Source: Nosocomiicoccus massiliensis (GTDB lineage Bacteria; Bacillota; Bacilli; Staphylococcales; Salinicoccaceae). Taken from it: DNA of 64,000 nt. A program made the translations under genes and the position numbers. Each line of letters opens with the position of its first letter. Within the stretch, counting starts at the first letter, position 1. The notes under the pieces are model-generated. The model saw nothing but the letters and a program-made list of their open reading frames with translations, searched no databases and was not told the DNA's origin. The stretch is taken from NCBI RefSeq assembly GCF_002871345.2, contig NZ_CP136964.1, positions 868,001 to 932,000 of the forward strand, read 5' to 3'. Of the stretch, positions 24,099-32,911 are shown in pieces.

Positions 24099-24765
24099 GT
24101 CGCTTACGGCCATACTCAATAATTTCGAGTGGTACGTTAAAGATATTCGTTAAATTATATTCTGTGATACATTCTGGTGAAGTCGTAAATGCGACTTCAC
24201 CTTTTTTCATTCCGATTACTTTATCTGCATATTGTAATACGAGCGTGAGATCATGCACGTTCATAATAACGATTTTTTCTTTTGATAATTCTTTTATATA
24301 GTCAAACATCTCTTTTTTATATTTGACGTCGAGTCCTTCTTCAAGTTCATCGAAGATAAGTATCGGTTTATTTTCTAACACTGCTTGGACAAATACCGCA
24401 CGCTTAAACTCCCCACCCGAAATATGAGATACAGATGTATCTTTTAAATCGTATAAAGAAAAACGTTTCAGTAAATCATCGCTACTTTTTTGACTCGTTA
24501 ACTCGGCGAAGTCTTTAACTGTCATGTCAGGGCGATTTAAAAGTTGCGGGATATATGTGACGTGCTCTTTTAAATGAAACGGTGCATCGTTAAACAATAC
24601 ATCTCTCTCACTATATTGATAGCCGATTAAACCATTTAAAAGCGTCGTTTTCCCACTACCGTTACCCCCGATAATGATATTTAACCCATCATTAAAATGA
24701 AGTTCATTGATATTGAGCAAAAACGTATTAAATTGAACGGTTAATTTTTCAATGGATAGCTCCAT
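24085..24765 (-). CDS. Orphan ABC transporter ATP-binding protein
   Basis: ATPase subunit of an ABC system, 226 residues. Walker A is IIGGNGSGKTTLL (about residues 31-43), signature HISGGEFKRAVF (about 115-126), Walker B PILIFDELEEGLD (about 132-144). The Q-loop (YIPQLLNRP) and H-loop (IMNVHDLTLVL) are present, so it should bind and hydrolyse ATP. No permease or binding protein is adjacent, so the substrate is unknown. It begins 45 bases after the flavin oxidoreductase on the same strand with no terminator between, so the two may be co-transcribed. Confidence 0.85.
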   Translation of the reverse strand: MELSIEKLTVQFNTFLLNINELHFNDGLNIIIGGNGSGKTTLLNGLIGYQYSERDVLFNDAPFHLKEHVTYIPQLLNRPDMTVKDFAELTSQKSSDDLLKRFSLYDLKDTSVSHISGGEFKRAVFVQAVLENKPILIFDELEEGLDVKYKKEMFDYIKELSKEKIVIMNVHDLTLVLQYADKVIGMKKGEVAFTTSPECITEYNLTNIFNVPLEIIEYGRKRLIVL

Positions 24766-24810
24766 ACGACTCCTACTTTCGTGTAGATTAAATATTTCCC
24801 AAGAAATTTC

Positions 24811-26001
24811 TTATTCTTTATCTTCTGCCATACGTCTTAACTCATCGCGCGTCTCTTTTGGTAGCCCTTCGCCGTAATCCATCATTCTAACGATGTCTTT
24901 AAAAGCTGCACGTGGAATTTTTAAGTCTTCTAACTCGTCAATCTCAAACTGAAGTGTAATATCTGATTCGTGACCTGCTTTTAACTTATTTACGAAATCT
25001 GGTTCGGTAATAAATGGGCTCGACATTCCGACCATATCGCCAAATTGTAATGCTTCTAGTGCTTTTTCTGGCGTGTTAATACCTCCAGTAACCATAAGTG
25101 GGATTTTCCCTTTCACGTGATCATAGACAATCTTATTGACGTATTCACCTTCGTTTTCACCTTGTGCACGGACCGTCGCTTTATAAATGTTTCGACCCCA
25201 ACTTGCGATTGCTAAATAGTCGAGCGGTCGAATAGATTCGAGTGCATCTACGAATTGTAAAAACTCTTCAACTGTATAACCGACGTCACTACCCCTTGTT
25301 TCTTCAGGTGTCCCTCTAAAGCCGAGCATAAAGTCTTTTGGCGCGTGAGTTTCAATAACATCTGCAACAGCTTGATATACTTCTAAACCAAATCGTGATC
25401 GGTCTTCTAACGTTTTACTACCATATTCGTCGTCACGCTCATTTGAAAATTTAGAGAAAAATGTTTGAATGAGTAATCGTTGTGCAGCTGATACTTCAAC
25501 ACCATCAAATCCCGCTTCAATTGCGCGCTTAGTTGCCTCGCGGTAATTATCAATCACCATGTCGATTTTACGTTTAGACATCGGCAACACTTGGTGTTTT
25601 ACTGGCACATTTAACTCCATCAAACTCGGTCCATAAACGACGCCTAAATCTAAAATTGCTTGGTTAGAAAAACGTCCAGCATGTGTGAGTTGTAATATCG
25701 CTTTTCCACCAGACTGTTTCATCGCTTGTGCGAGTTTTTTTAATCCTTCAATTTTTTTATCATCTGCAACGCTATACCCGTATTCAAACAGTTGACCGTA
25801 CGGTTCGATATACGCAGCCCCTGTTACGAGAATCGGCGCAGACTTGCTGCGTCGTTCGTGATATAAGACATCTTCAGTCGTTACTTCCCCGTCTTTAGTC
25901 GATGAATTTGTAATCATTGGAGACAATACAAAACGGTTATCAATGACGTCACCATTCGGCAGTTGAAATGGTTCAAATAGCGGTTCGTATTTTTCGTTCA
26001 T
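24811..26001 (-). CDS. Old yellow enzyme family NADH:flavin oxidoreductase
   Basis: FMN-dependent TIM-barrel oxidoreductase of 396 residues. Family motifs are LFEPFQLPNGDVIDNRFVLSPM at the N-terminus, ILQLTHAGR (about residues 105-113), GFDGVEVSAAQRLLIQTFFS (about 168-187) and PLMVTGGINTPEKALEAL. AAAGGAG lies 6 bases before the ATG. It is divergent from the luciferase-like gene. In staphylococci and streptococci an enzyme of this type accompanies the SirTM/GcvH-L cluster, proposed to act in oxidative stress; the substrate is unknown. Confidence 0.9.
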   Translation of the reverse strand: MNEKYEPLFEPFQLPNGDVIDNRFVLSPMITNSSTKDGEVTTEDVLYHERRSKSAPILVTGAAYIEPYGQLFEYGYSVADDKKIEGLKKLAQAMKQSGGKAILQLTHAGRFSNQAILDLGVVYGPSLMELNVPVKHQVLPMSKRKIDMVIDNYREATKRAIEAGFDGVEVSAAQRLLIQTFFSKFSNERDDEYGSKTLEDRSRFGLEVYQAVADVIETHAPKDFMLGFRGTPEETRGSDVGYTVEEFLQFVDALESIRPLDYLAIASWGRNIYKATVRAQGENEGEYVNKIVYDHVKGKIPLMVTGGINTPEKALEALQFGDMVGMSSPFITEPDFVNKLKAGHESDITLQFEIDELEDLKIPRAAFKDIVRMMDYGEGLPKETRDELRRMAEDKE

Positions 26002-26054
26002 TTTCTTACTCCTTTAATTGTAAGTTTGTCATTCTAGCATACCATATGCTTTCT

Positions 26055-26083
26055 TTGACTATAAAATTCAGTGCGACTATAAT
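26055..26083 (+). promoter_or_regulatory. SigA promoter of the SirTM operon
   Basis: TTGACT (26055-26060), 17-base spacer, perfect TATAAT (26078-26083). Transcription should start near 26090, about 30-40 bases before the first gene. This also shows that longer upstream starts for that gene are unlikely. Confidence 0.8.
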
Positions 26084-26120
26084 TATATATGCTTCATACA
26101 TTAATTTTAATTTAAAAGGA

Positions 26121-27116
26121 TTGATAATCATCGTTAAAATAAGCGTCCTTGATTACGCAGTGATTGATGAAGGGAAAGATGCAGTAACTGCAGTGAAAGA
26201 AGCAATCGAACTCGCTCAACATGCTGAAGCATTAAATTTCAGTCGATTCTTCGTCGCAGAGCATCACGATGTAAAATCATTTGCAAGCAGTTCACCAGAA
26301 CTATTGATGATGAAACTACTCGATGAAACAAACGACATTCAAATTGGTTCAGCTGGTGTTATGTTGCCGCATTACAGTCCGTTAAAAGTTGCAGAAAACT
26401 TTCGTATGTTAGAAGCTTTTCACTGTGGACGTGTGAACTTAGGCTTTGGTAATACGTTCGGTACAGCTAAAGTACAACGTGCAATGGATACGAAAAAAGC
26501 TGATTTTGACTACGAACATCATATCGATACGTTGCAACAACATTTAACTAATGCGTCAAACATTACCGTTCACCCTGAAACTTCTTCAGCGCCTTCTATG
26601 TGGATGCTAAGTACGAGTGAACGTTCAGCGAAACTCGCAGCGAAACTCGGTGTCGGGTATATTTTCGGGTTATTTCCGTATGCATCTACCGATAAAATAC
26701 CAACTGGACGACGGGCAATAAAGCAATTTAAAGAAATGTTTCAACCGTCAAAAACGAACGAAACACCTGTCACTATTGCAGCAGTTTTCGTCGTCATCTC
26801 AGATACGGATGAAAAAGCCGAGACACTCGCGAATGCTTTAGACGTATGGCTACTCGGTAAAAATAACTTTAACGAGTTCGAATACTTCCCATCTGTAGAA
26901 ACAGCGAAAGCCTATGATTATACAGATGATGAACTGAAGCGTATGAAAGCCAACCGGACACGTATGGTCGTCGGGTCAAAAGAAACGGTAAAAGCAAAGC
27001 TATTGGATATTCAAAACGAACTTTCAGCTGATGAATTACTCATCATTCCGCTAATGCCAGGATTTAACAATAGAAAACATGCACTCACGTTAATACACGA
27101 GGCATTTAATTTATAA
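26121..27116 (+). CDS. Luciferase-like (LLM class) flavin-dependent oxidoreductase
   Basis: FMN-dependent monooxygenase-like protein of the bacterial luciferase superfamily, first gene of the SirTM operon. It has about 331 residues from the first recognised start, TTG at 26121. Conserved segments are SVLDYAVIDEGKDA, FFVAEHHDVKSFASSSPELL (about residues 48-67) and IQIGSAGVMLPHYSPLKVAE (about 79-98). The start is odd: AAAAGGA abuts the TTG, while the codon at the ideal distance (26130, where relatives start with M-x-K-I/L-S) is ATC. GcvH-L follows 28 bases downstream. The substrate is unknown. Confidence 0.88.
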   Translation: MIIIVKISVLDYAVIDEGKDAVTAVKEAIELAQHAEALNFSRFFVAEHHDVKSFASSSPELLMMKLLDETNDIQIGSAGVMLPHYSPLKVAENFRMLEAFHCGRVNLGFGNTFGTAKVQRAMDTKKADFDYEHHIDTLQQHLTNASNITVHPETSSAPSMWMLSTSERSAKLAAKLGVGYIFGLFPYASTDKIPTGRRAIKQFKEMFQPSKTNETPVTIAAVFVVISDTDEKAETLANALDVWLLGKNNFNEFEYFPSVETAKAYDYTDDELKRMKANRTRMVVGSKETVKAKLLDIQNELSADELLIIPLMPGFNNRKHALTLIHEAFNL

Positions 27117-27144
27117 ATTCGAAAATTTAGAAAGGATGTTTTTT

Positions 27145-27480
27145 ATGAGAAAAACAGCAAACTACTTATGGATTGATAAAGATGGAGACACTTATACATT
27201 AGTGTTAACGCCTGAACTTCAAGACGATATCGGAACAGTTGGATACGTTCAGTTCAGTAAAGAGGACGTCGTTAAAAAAGGCGACTCACTACTTGAATTA
27301 GAAGGTTCTAAAACAGTATTAGACTTAATGTCACCACTTGCTGGGACAGTCGTTGAACGAAATACAAAAGCAATCGACACACCAGAAATTTTAAACGCTT
27401 CAGACGCAAACGAAAGCTGGGTTGTAAAACTGACAGACGTCGATGAAGATGCATTTAATGCGTTAGACGACGCACAATAA
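27145..27480 (+). CDS. gcvH-L: GcvH-like lipoyl carrier protein (GcvH-L)
   Basis: Small lipoyl-domain protein, 111 residues from the ATG at 27145, which is spaced 9 bases from AAAGG; the ATG at 27136 overlaps that site. The lipoyl-accepting lysine is Lys56 in LEGSKTVLD. It belongs to the GcvH-like carriers encoded with SirTM, shown in S. aureus and S. pyogenes to be lipoylated by the operon ligase and then ADP-ribosylated by SirTM. It is not the glycine cleavage H protein: no gcvPT is near. A terminator follows directly. Confidence 0.92.
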   Translation: MRKTANYLWIDKDGDTYTLVLTPELQDDIGTVGYVQFSKEDVVKKGDSLLELEGSKTVLDLMSPLAGTVVERNTKAIDTPEILNASDANESWVVKLTDVDEDAFNALDDAQ

Positions 27481-27489
27481 TGTTAGATC

Positions 27490-27518
27490 GCTTACAATTT
27501 TTAATTGTAAGCTTTTTT
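27490..27518 (+). terminator. Intra-operon rho-independent terminator after gcvH-L
   Basis: Nine-base perfect stem GCTTACAAT / ATTGTAAGC with a 5-base loop and six T. It stands between gcvH-L and the macrodomain gene, which are otherwise one run of co-directional genes. I see no promoter between it and the next ATG, so it probably lowers rather than stops downstream expression. Confidence 0.85.
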
Positions 27519-27540
27519 CTAGTAAAGAGGGTTTTATGTT

Positions 27541-28302
27541 ATGAGACTAAACGAAGTAAATGATTTAATACATTATTTACAAGATGAACAAAATATCGCG
27601 CACACATCTGCAAGAGATTTTGAACATGCATTTACGTTATACCGTGAACTCGTCAACGTGCGTAAGCCGAAGCCTTTACCTGAGAAATATTTACGCATCC
27701 AAGATGAGTTTTTAAAGTCAATTAACGACACGGTTGTTCATCTTAAAGATTTAGAAGAAGTTGAAAGACAAATCTATATGTTTAAAGGCGATATAACAAC
27801 ACTCGCTGTTGATGGTATTGTGAATGCAGCAAACGCTGATTTACTCGGCTGCTTTATAAAAGGCCACGCGTGTATTGATAATATCATCCACACGAAAGCT
27901 GGTGTTCAGCTACGCTATGAATGTCACGAAATTATGGAAGCACAAGGTCGTAAAGAAGCAGTCGGTCGCGCGAAAATGACAGACGCTTATAACTTACCAT
28001 CAAAATACGTATTTCACACAGTCGGCCCGTACATTAAAGGTGATGGCCCTTCAAAAATGCAGCAAGATTTACTTAAACAATGTTATAAAAGTGTTCTTAC
28101 ATTAGCAGATGAGCACAATTTAGAGAGCATCGCATTTTGTAGTATTTCTACAGGGGTGTTTCGCTTCCCTAAACCGCTCGCTGCTGAAATCGCAATAAAA
28201 ACAGTCAAAGATTATTTAAAAGAAACAAACTCTAATATAAAAGTCATCTTTAACGTATTCTCCGATGAAGATAAAATGATATATAAGAACATATTACGTT
28301 AG
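27541..28302 (+). CDS. Macrodomain ADP-ribosyl hydrolase linked to SirTM (zinc type)
   Basis: Protein of 253 residues with a C-terminal macrodomain (about 75-250) that removes ADP-ribose. The ADP-ribose-binding motifs are VDGIVNAANADLLG (about residues 97-110) and SISTGVFRFP (about 201-210). The loop after the first motif holds GCFIKGHACIDNIIH, with Cys and His residues in the pattern of the zinc-dependent macrodomains of SirTM operons, where the metal supports catalysis. Expected role: reversing SirTM modification of GcvH-L. A GAGGG lies about 10 bases upstream. SirTM starts 12 bases downstream. Confidence 0.92.
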   Translation: MRLNEVNDLIHYLQDEQNIAHTSARDFEHAFTLYRELVNVRKPKPLPEKYLRIQDEFLKSINDTVVHLKDLEEVERQIYMFKGDITTLAVDGIVNAANADLLGCFIKGHACIDNIIHTKAGVQLRYECHEIMEAQGRKEAVGRAKMTDAYNLPSKYVFHTVGPYIKGDGPSKMQQDLLKQCYKSVLTLADEHNLESIAFCSISTGVFRFPKPLAAEIAIKTVKDYLKETNSNIKVIFNVFSDEDKMIYKNILR

Positions 28303-28314
28303 AAAGGAAATACT

Positions 28315-29202
28315 ATGTCTACTTGGAACTACAACACAAATTCAGACAGTGAAACGCTCGCTTCACTCATAAAAGATGCGGATGCTGTCGTCGTTGGTGT
28401 CGGCGCTGGGATGTCTGCTTCAGATGGTTTCACTTATGTCGGTGACCGTTTTAAAAAGAACTTTCCAGATTTTATTGAAAAGTACGGATGGTTCGACATG
28501 TTACAAGCGAGTCTTTTTGACTTTCCGACGACTGAAGAGTATTGGGCGTTTCAAAGTCGCTTCGTCAAGCTAAATTATATCGATCAACCGGTCGGTAAAT
28601 CGTATGTAGCACTTAAAGAAATGCTCGAACATACACCGTACTTTGTCATTACGACAAACGCAGATAACGCTTTTTATAAAGCAGACTATGATATGGATAA
28701 AGTATTCTACTATCAAGGTGAATATGCGTTAATGCAGTGTAGTCAGTTTTGCCATAACGAGACGTACCGAGATGACGAAATGATGTTAAAAATGGTCGAA
28801 CAACAACAAGATATGAAAGTACCATACGACCTAATTCCGTTTTGTCCAAAATGTAACGCAAAGTTAGAGATTAACAAACGTAACGCCGAAAAAGGCATGG
28901 TCGAAAGTCCACACTTCTTCGAGCAAAAAGCGCGATACGAAGCGTTTCTTAACGAGCATAAATCCGGAAAAGTCATCTATTTAGAAATCGGTGTCGGCTA
29001 TACGACGCCACAGTTTATCAAACATCCGTTTTGGCGATTCACATGTCAAAATAAAGACGCTAAATTTGTTACGATGAACCAAAAATCATACCGAATTCCT
29101 GATGATATTAAAGAGCAGTCGATCGCTTTAACAGATGATATTCAAACGACGATTGTCAAAGCAAATCACATTTTAAAGGAGCAACAACATGTATCTAATT
29201 GA
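28315..29202 (+). CDS. sirTM: Class M sirtuin (SirTM), protein ADP-ribosyltransferase
   Basis: NAD+-dependent enzyme of 295 residues that ADP-ribosylates lipoylated GcvH-L instead of deacetylating. The NAD-binding motif is [14 protein letters not shown] (about residues 26-39), followed by TTNADN (113-118). The catalytic His of deacetylase sirtuins is replaced: the segment reads YYQGEY with Gln134. The zinc ribbon has Cys142, Cys146, Cys177 and Cys180. These features define class M. AGAAAGGAAA precedes the ATG; the 3' end overlaps the ligase gene by 14 bases. Confidence 0.94.
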   Translation: MSTWNYNTNSDSETLASLIKDADAVVVGVGAGMSASDGFTYVGDRFKKNFPDFIEKYGWFDMLQASLFDFPTTEEYWAFQSRFVKLNYIDQPVGKSYVALKEMLEHTPYFVITTNADNAFYKADYDMDKVFYYQGEYALMQCSQFCHNETYRDDEMMLKMVEQQQDMKVPYDLIPFCPKCNAKLEINKRNAEKGMVESPHFFEQKARYEAFLNEHKSGKVIYLEIGVGYTTPQFIKHPFWRFTCQNKDAKFVTMNQKSYRIPDDIKEQSIALTDDIQTTIVKANHILKEQQHVSN

Positions 29203-30211
29203 ACCATTTCGTAACGGAAAATATGTAGACGACGGTGCATACGCACTCGCAATGCAAGTATATGTCAATGAAAATATATTTTTAGATGAAGGAATTATAT
29301 TTCCGTATTATTGCCAACCTAAAATTGAAATCGGACGTTTCCAAAACGCTCGTGCAGAAGTGAACCAAGACTATTTAGACGAAAACGGCATTATCGTCGT
29401 ACGCCGTGACACTGGAGGCGGAGCAGTACTCGTCGATGAAGGTGCAGTAAACGTTTGTTTCTTAATCCCTGAAGACAGTAGAATATACGGTGACTACAAG
29501 AAAATGTACGCCCCTGTCATTCAAGCCCTGAAAAATCTCGGAGTTAAAAATGTCGAGCAAAGCGGAAGAAACGATCTTTTAATAGACGGTAAAAAAGTAT
29601 CTGGTGCAGCGATGACAAAATCAAACGGACGCGTATATGGTGGTTTCTCTCTACTACTCGACATTCACCCTGAACGTATGCTTGAGTCATTAAATCCGAA
29701 TCAAAAGAAAATCGAATCAAAAGGTATTAAATCTGTAAGAAGTCGCGTAACGAGCATTCGCGAACATTTAAAACCAGAACTTCAAAATGTTACGACAGAT
29801 GAATTTAAAGACCTCATCATTAAAGAACTTCTCAATATTCAATCTGTAGATGAAGCAAAACGCTACGAACTAACTGACGAAGACTGGCAGAAAATCGATG
29901 AACTCGTCGAAAAGAAATATAAAAACTGGGACTGGAACTATGGTAACTCTCCAAACTATAGTTATCAAAGAGATGGCCGTACGACAGCTGGAACGATTGA
30001 TATCAGTTTAGAAATCGTCGAAGGTCGTATCGACAAATGCCAAATCTACGGTGACTTCTTCGGTCAAGGACAAATCGACGACGTGAGCGCGCACTTAATC
30101 GGCACAAAAGTAAAACGAGAAGATCTATTAGAACGATTAGCAGAAATCGATTTAAACTATTACTTCGGTAATTTATCAAAAGAAGAACTGACAGATTTAA
30201 TTTTAAGCTAA
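29189..30211 (+). CDS. lplA2: Lipoate-protein ligase (LplA2-like) of the SirTM operon
   Basis: Activates lipoate with ATP and attaches it to a lysine of a carrier protein. It has 340 residues. The BPL/LplA catalytic domain (about 30-215) shows [40 protein letters not shown] (the RRxxGGGAV motif) and the lysine motif in [17 protein letters not shown]. The C-terminal accessory domain follows. AAAGGAG lies 7 bases before the ATG. Its place with gcvH-L and SirTM indicates GcvH-L as partner. Confidence 0.94.
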   Translation: MYLIEPFRNGKYVDDGAYALAMQVYVNENIFLDEGIIFPYYCQPKIEIGRFQNARAEVNQDYLDENGIIVVRRDTGGGAVLVDEGAVNVCFLIPEDSRIYGDYKKMYAPVIQALKNLGVKNVEQSGRNDLLIDGKKVSGAAMTKSNGRVYGGFSLLLDIHPERMLESLNPNQKKIESKGIKSVRSRVTSIREHLKPELQNVTTDEFKDLIIKELLNIQSVDEAKRYELTDEDWQKIDELVEKKYKNWDWNYGNSPNYSYQRDGRTTAGTIDISLEIVEGRIDKCQIYGDFFGQGQIDDVSAHLIGTKVKREDLLERLAEIDLNYYFGNLSKEELTDLILS

Positions 30212-30215
30212 TAAA

Positions 30216-30262
30216 AACGACCGTAGTTAACGACTCATAAGAGTTCGAAACTACGGCCTTTT
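30216..30262 (+). terminator. Terminator of the SirTM operon
   Basis: Arms CCGTAGTT (30221-30228) and AACTACGG (30249-30256) enclose a second small inverted repeat, followed by CCTTTTTATTT. Confidence 0.8.
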
Positions 30263-30297
30263 TATTTGGTGAGGGTGCGTCGTTATAGCTTTATTTT

Positions 30298-30560
30298 ACG
30301 CAAAACGCATTTGTGTAAACGAGTGTCTGATTACGTTGACAATTACGAGAATTGTGTCAACGTACGGACTATCCCTTTTACGCAAATCCATTTTATATTA
30401 AAAGATGAAAAACTATTTAACGCAAATTGCTTTTCTGTTAAAGCATGCTACTTTTATTTAACGATTAGAGCATTTGCGTTAACATATACGGAACTGATTT
30501 GACGCAAATCCATTTTGCATTAAAAGATGAAAAACTATTTAACGCAAATCGCTTTTACAT
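30298..30560. repeat. Second cluster of the 82/40-spaced hairpin repeat
   Basis: Five copies of the ACGCAAA...TTTGCGT-type palindrome begin near 30298, 30380, 30420, 30502 and 30542, spaced 82, 40, 82, 40 as in the 18.5 kb array. The spacers AAAGATGAAAAACTATTT and ATTTAACGATTAGAGCATTTG are shared. The copies are more decayed (for example TTTTATATTAA, TTTTACATTAA). The cluster fills the gap between the SirTM operon terminator and the terminator of the small membrane protein gene. Confidence 0.82.
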
Positions 30561-30609
30561 TAAAGGACATCTCATTACGTTGACAATTAAAACAACTACA
30601 CCAAAGAAA

Positions 30610-30640
30610 TAAAAAAACGACCGTGATTATTCACGGTCGT
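30610..30640 (-). terminator. Terminator overlapping the stop of the small membrane protein gene
   Basis: Ten-base stem ACGACCGTGA / TCACGGTCGT with a 4-base loop and seven T on the minus strand. The upstream arm encodes the last codons of the gene ending at 30627. Confidence 0.85.
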
Positions 30641-30848
30641 CTGTCATGTCTTCTACACTCGGACGGTGTTTTTTATATGAAAATAGTAACAGTGTAAATA
30701 GAATGAATAGTACTAACAATAATGCAAATATTAGGACGTAACTGAGTGGATTTTCTTGCGTAATTACGCTCGTAATTGAAAATATAATTCCACCAGTAAA
30801 TAATGCACCTACAAATGCATAAATTATGACTTGCCAATTTTTCATCAT
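30627..30848 (-). CDS. Small two-helix membrane protein of unknown function
   Basis: 73 residues from the ATG at 30848, which lies 10 bases after GAGGGG; earlier in-frame ATGs have no such site. Two hydrophobic helices (VIIYAFVGALFTGGIIFSIT and a 20-residue Leu/Phe-rich stretch) are joined by a short polar loop and end in a charged tail (SYKKHRPSVEDMTDDRE). It looks like many small Firmicute envelope proteins; I do not recognise a family. It follows the metNIQ-aminotransferase genes by 88 bases on the same strand and has its own terminator. Confidence 0.65.
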   Translation of the reverse strand: MMKNWQVIIYAFVGALFTGGIIFSITSVITQENPLSYVLIFALLLVLFILFTLLLFSYKKHRPSVEDMTDDRE

Positions 30849-30936
30849 AATACTAATTCCCCTCATTGTTCGTACGTTCACTGTAACATGACTACTACTT
30901 CATTTAACAGTCATTTTTGACTAATTCGTTACATTT

Positions 30937-32100
30937 CTACTCTTTCCATAAATGACTGATTGATTGGAATCGCTCGACGACTTCATCTAACTCTTCATCT
31001 GCAATTGCGAGTGATACACGAATTCGGTTTTCACCAAGTGATCCGAACGGGAATCCTGGAATGACCATAATCGACTGTTCTTCTAATAGATATTCAAAGA
31101 ACGACTCACTATTAAAGCCTTTTGGTACTTCGACCCATCCAAACATACCACCGTCAATATCATTTAACGGGATACCGACTTCACGAAGTCCTGACACGAA
31201 TTTGTCACGGCGACGTTTAAATATTTCGTTTTGTTTTAATAAGAATTCATCGGATTCGTTTAACGCCGTTGCGGCAGCTTCTTGTTGAACACCCCACATT
31301 CCTGCATGTGCAAACGACTGATATAAATTCAGCGCGCCGACCATATCTTTGTTACCGACCGCAAATCCTATTCGGAATCCAGACATGTTAAACGCTTTTG
31401 ATAATGAGAAAAATTCCATCGACGTTTCAAAGTTTTTGTCACTTTCAAGAATGCTCGGTGGCTTTCCTTCAAATCCGAATGCAGCATACGCGAAATCGTT
31501 GATCAGCATAATGTCCGTATCTTTAAATCTTTCGACTGTTTCATCGAAAAACTCTTTTGTCGCAACTGCACCGACTGGGTTTGATGGATAGTTTAAAATG
31601 ATTAAACGTGCGTTGTCTAATTCTTTTTCATCTAAATTATCAAAGTCCGGTAAGAAATCATTTTCTTTTAGTAACGGTAAATCATATACTTCACCATTCG
31701 CTAGTTTTACTCCTGGTACATAATCGATATATCCAGGATTTGGCACGTATACCCCTTCTCCTGGCTCGATAAAGAGACTTGGGAAGTTAATGATTGCATT
31801 TTTTGAACCGTATAATAGTGCGATGTTTTCATCTTCTAACTCGACATCGTAATGTCTTTTATAAAAGTCTTTAACAGCTTGCATTAAGTTTTCGCGAACG
31901 TTAACACCTGCGTATTTGTGGTTTTGAATGTCGTCTATCGTTTCCTTCACGTTTTCTAGTACGTGATCTGGCGTACGACCATCCGGTACACCGATTGACA
32001 TATTGAGTAATGGTTTGTCGCCCAGTTTAATCTTTTCTAGACGCTTACGTAGAGACATAAAGAAGTCTCCTTCTAACTGCATTAAACGTTTGTTTGCCAT
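30937..32100 (-). CDS. Class I/II PLP aminotransferase in the methionine operon
   Basis: Fold-type I aminotransferase, 387 residues, fully cytoplasmic. The PLP lysine lies in EFFSLSKAFNMSGFRIGFAVG (about residue 234); other motifs are LNYPSNPVGAV (about 169-179), MLINDFAYAAFGF and the C-terminal Arg in ENRIRVSLA. It starts 3 bases after the metQ stop, with GGAGG upstream, so it is part of the SAM-riboswitch-controlled operon. That suggests methionine metabolism, such as ketomethylthiobutyrate transamination. By sequence it resembles the DapL/AlaT-like group, so the substrate is open. Confidence 0.85.
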   Translation of the reverse strand: MANKRLMQLEGDFFMSLRKRLEKIKLGDKPLLNMSIGVPDGRTPDHVLENVKETIDDIQNHKYAGVNVRENLMQAVKDFYKRHYDVELEDENIALLYGSKNAIINFPSLFIEPGEGVYVPNPGYIDYVPGVKLANGEVYDLPLLKENDFLPDFDNLDEKELDNARLIILNYPSNPVGAVATKEFFDETVERFKDTDIMLINDFAYAAFGFEGKPPSILESDKNFETSMEFFSLSKAFNMSGFRIGFAVGNKDMVGALNLYQSFAHAGMWGVQQEAAATALNESDEFLLKQNEIFKRRRDKFVSGLREVGIPLNDIDGGMFGWVEVPKGFNSESFFEYLLEEQSIMVIPGFPFGSLGENRIRVSLAIADEELDEVVERFQSISHLWKE

Positions 32101-32103
32101 TTG

Positions 32104-32907
32104 TTAATCATCCTCCGGTTTGTCAAAACCTTTGAACTCCTCGTCGATTACTTTGTTGAATCCTTCCGATTGTACGGCTTTTATTAAATCTTCACGAATC
32201 TTATCTGATGCAAGGTCATCGTTAACGACGATTCTATTTCTAAAGTATTCTGACATATTTTCTAATATAAGTGCATCTTCTAACTTCATGTTACTCGCTA
32301 AAGCAAAGTTCCCTGGTACGAGTGATAAACCAATTTGATCCACACTTCTCGGAAGTTGCCCCGCATCTTGATAAACAAACTTGAGGTTCATCTTATTACT
32401 TATAATATCATTTTCTGTGATATCAAACATATCATAACCCTCTTTTAGTTCGATTAACCCCGAATCTTCTAACACCATAAATGCACGACTCATATTTACT
32501 GGGTCTGGTGGTAACGCAACTTCACTACCGTTTTCTATATCGTCTAACGACTTATATTTACCAGAATATAATCCCATCGGTGCAGTTGGCACTTGTATTA
32601 AATCAATTAAATTCTTATCGTTTTTCTCATTATAGTTATTCATAAACGTAATATTTTGAAACAGGTTTGCATCTATATCGCCATTCGCGAGTGCTGTATT
32701 CGGTTGAATCCAGTCAGAGTATTCAACGACTTTCACCGTATACCCCATCTCTTCTAATTCAGGTCGTATCGCTTTTTCGACCATATCTGTAAATGGTCCA
32801 CTCGTCGCACCGATCGTAATGACTTCACCTTGTTTGTCGCTCAATAAATAAGATGAAATACCGATGACGACTAAACATCCTGCTAAAAATGTAATAATTC
32901 CACGCAT
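32104..32907 (-). CDS. metQ: Methionine ABC transporter substrate-binding protein (MetQ/NlpA family)
   Basis: Extracytoplasmic methionine-binding component, 267 residues. NlpA-family features are ITIGATSGPFTDMVEKAIRPELEE near the N-terminus, DANLFQNITFMNNYN and VALPPDPVNMSRAFMVLEDSGLI. The N-terminus is unusual: MRGIITFLAGCLVVIGISSYLL. LAGC fits the lipobox pattern, but Cys11 comes after only ten residues and hydrophobic sequence continues beyond it. It may be a minimal lipoprotein signal or an uncleaved anchor. It lies between metI and the aminotransferase. Confidence 0.9.
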   Translation of the reverse strand: MRGIITFLAGCLVVIGISSYLLSDKQGEVITIGATSGPFTDMVEKAIRPELEEMGYTVKVVEYSDWIQPNTALANGDIDANLFQNITFMNNYNEKNDKNLIDLIQVPTAPMGLYSGKYKSLDDIENGSEVALPPDPVNMSRAFMVLEDSGLIELKEGYDMFDITENDIISNKMNLKFVYQDAGQLPRSVDQIGLSLVPGNFALASNMKLEDALILENMSEYFRNRIVVNDDLASDKIREDLIKAVQSEGFNKVIDEEFKGFDKPEDD

Positions 32908-32911
32908 AGTT

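Noticed and set aside
25968-26120. Longer N-terminus for the luciferase-like protein
   Set aside because: It would cover the divergent gene start and the TTGACT/TATAAT promoter, and the extra residues do not resemble the family.
30266-30502. 78-codon plus-strand frame in the second repeat cluster
   Set aside because: Made wholly of decayed repeat units with no ribosome binding site.
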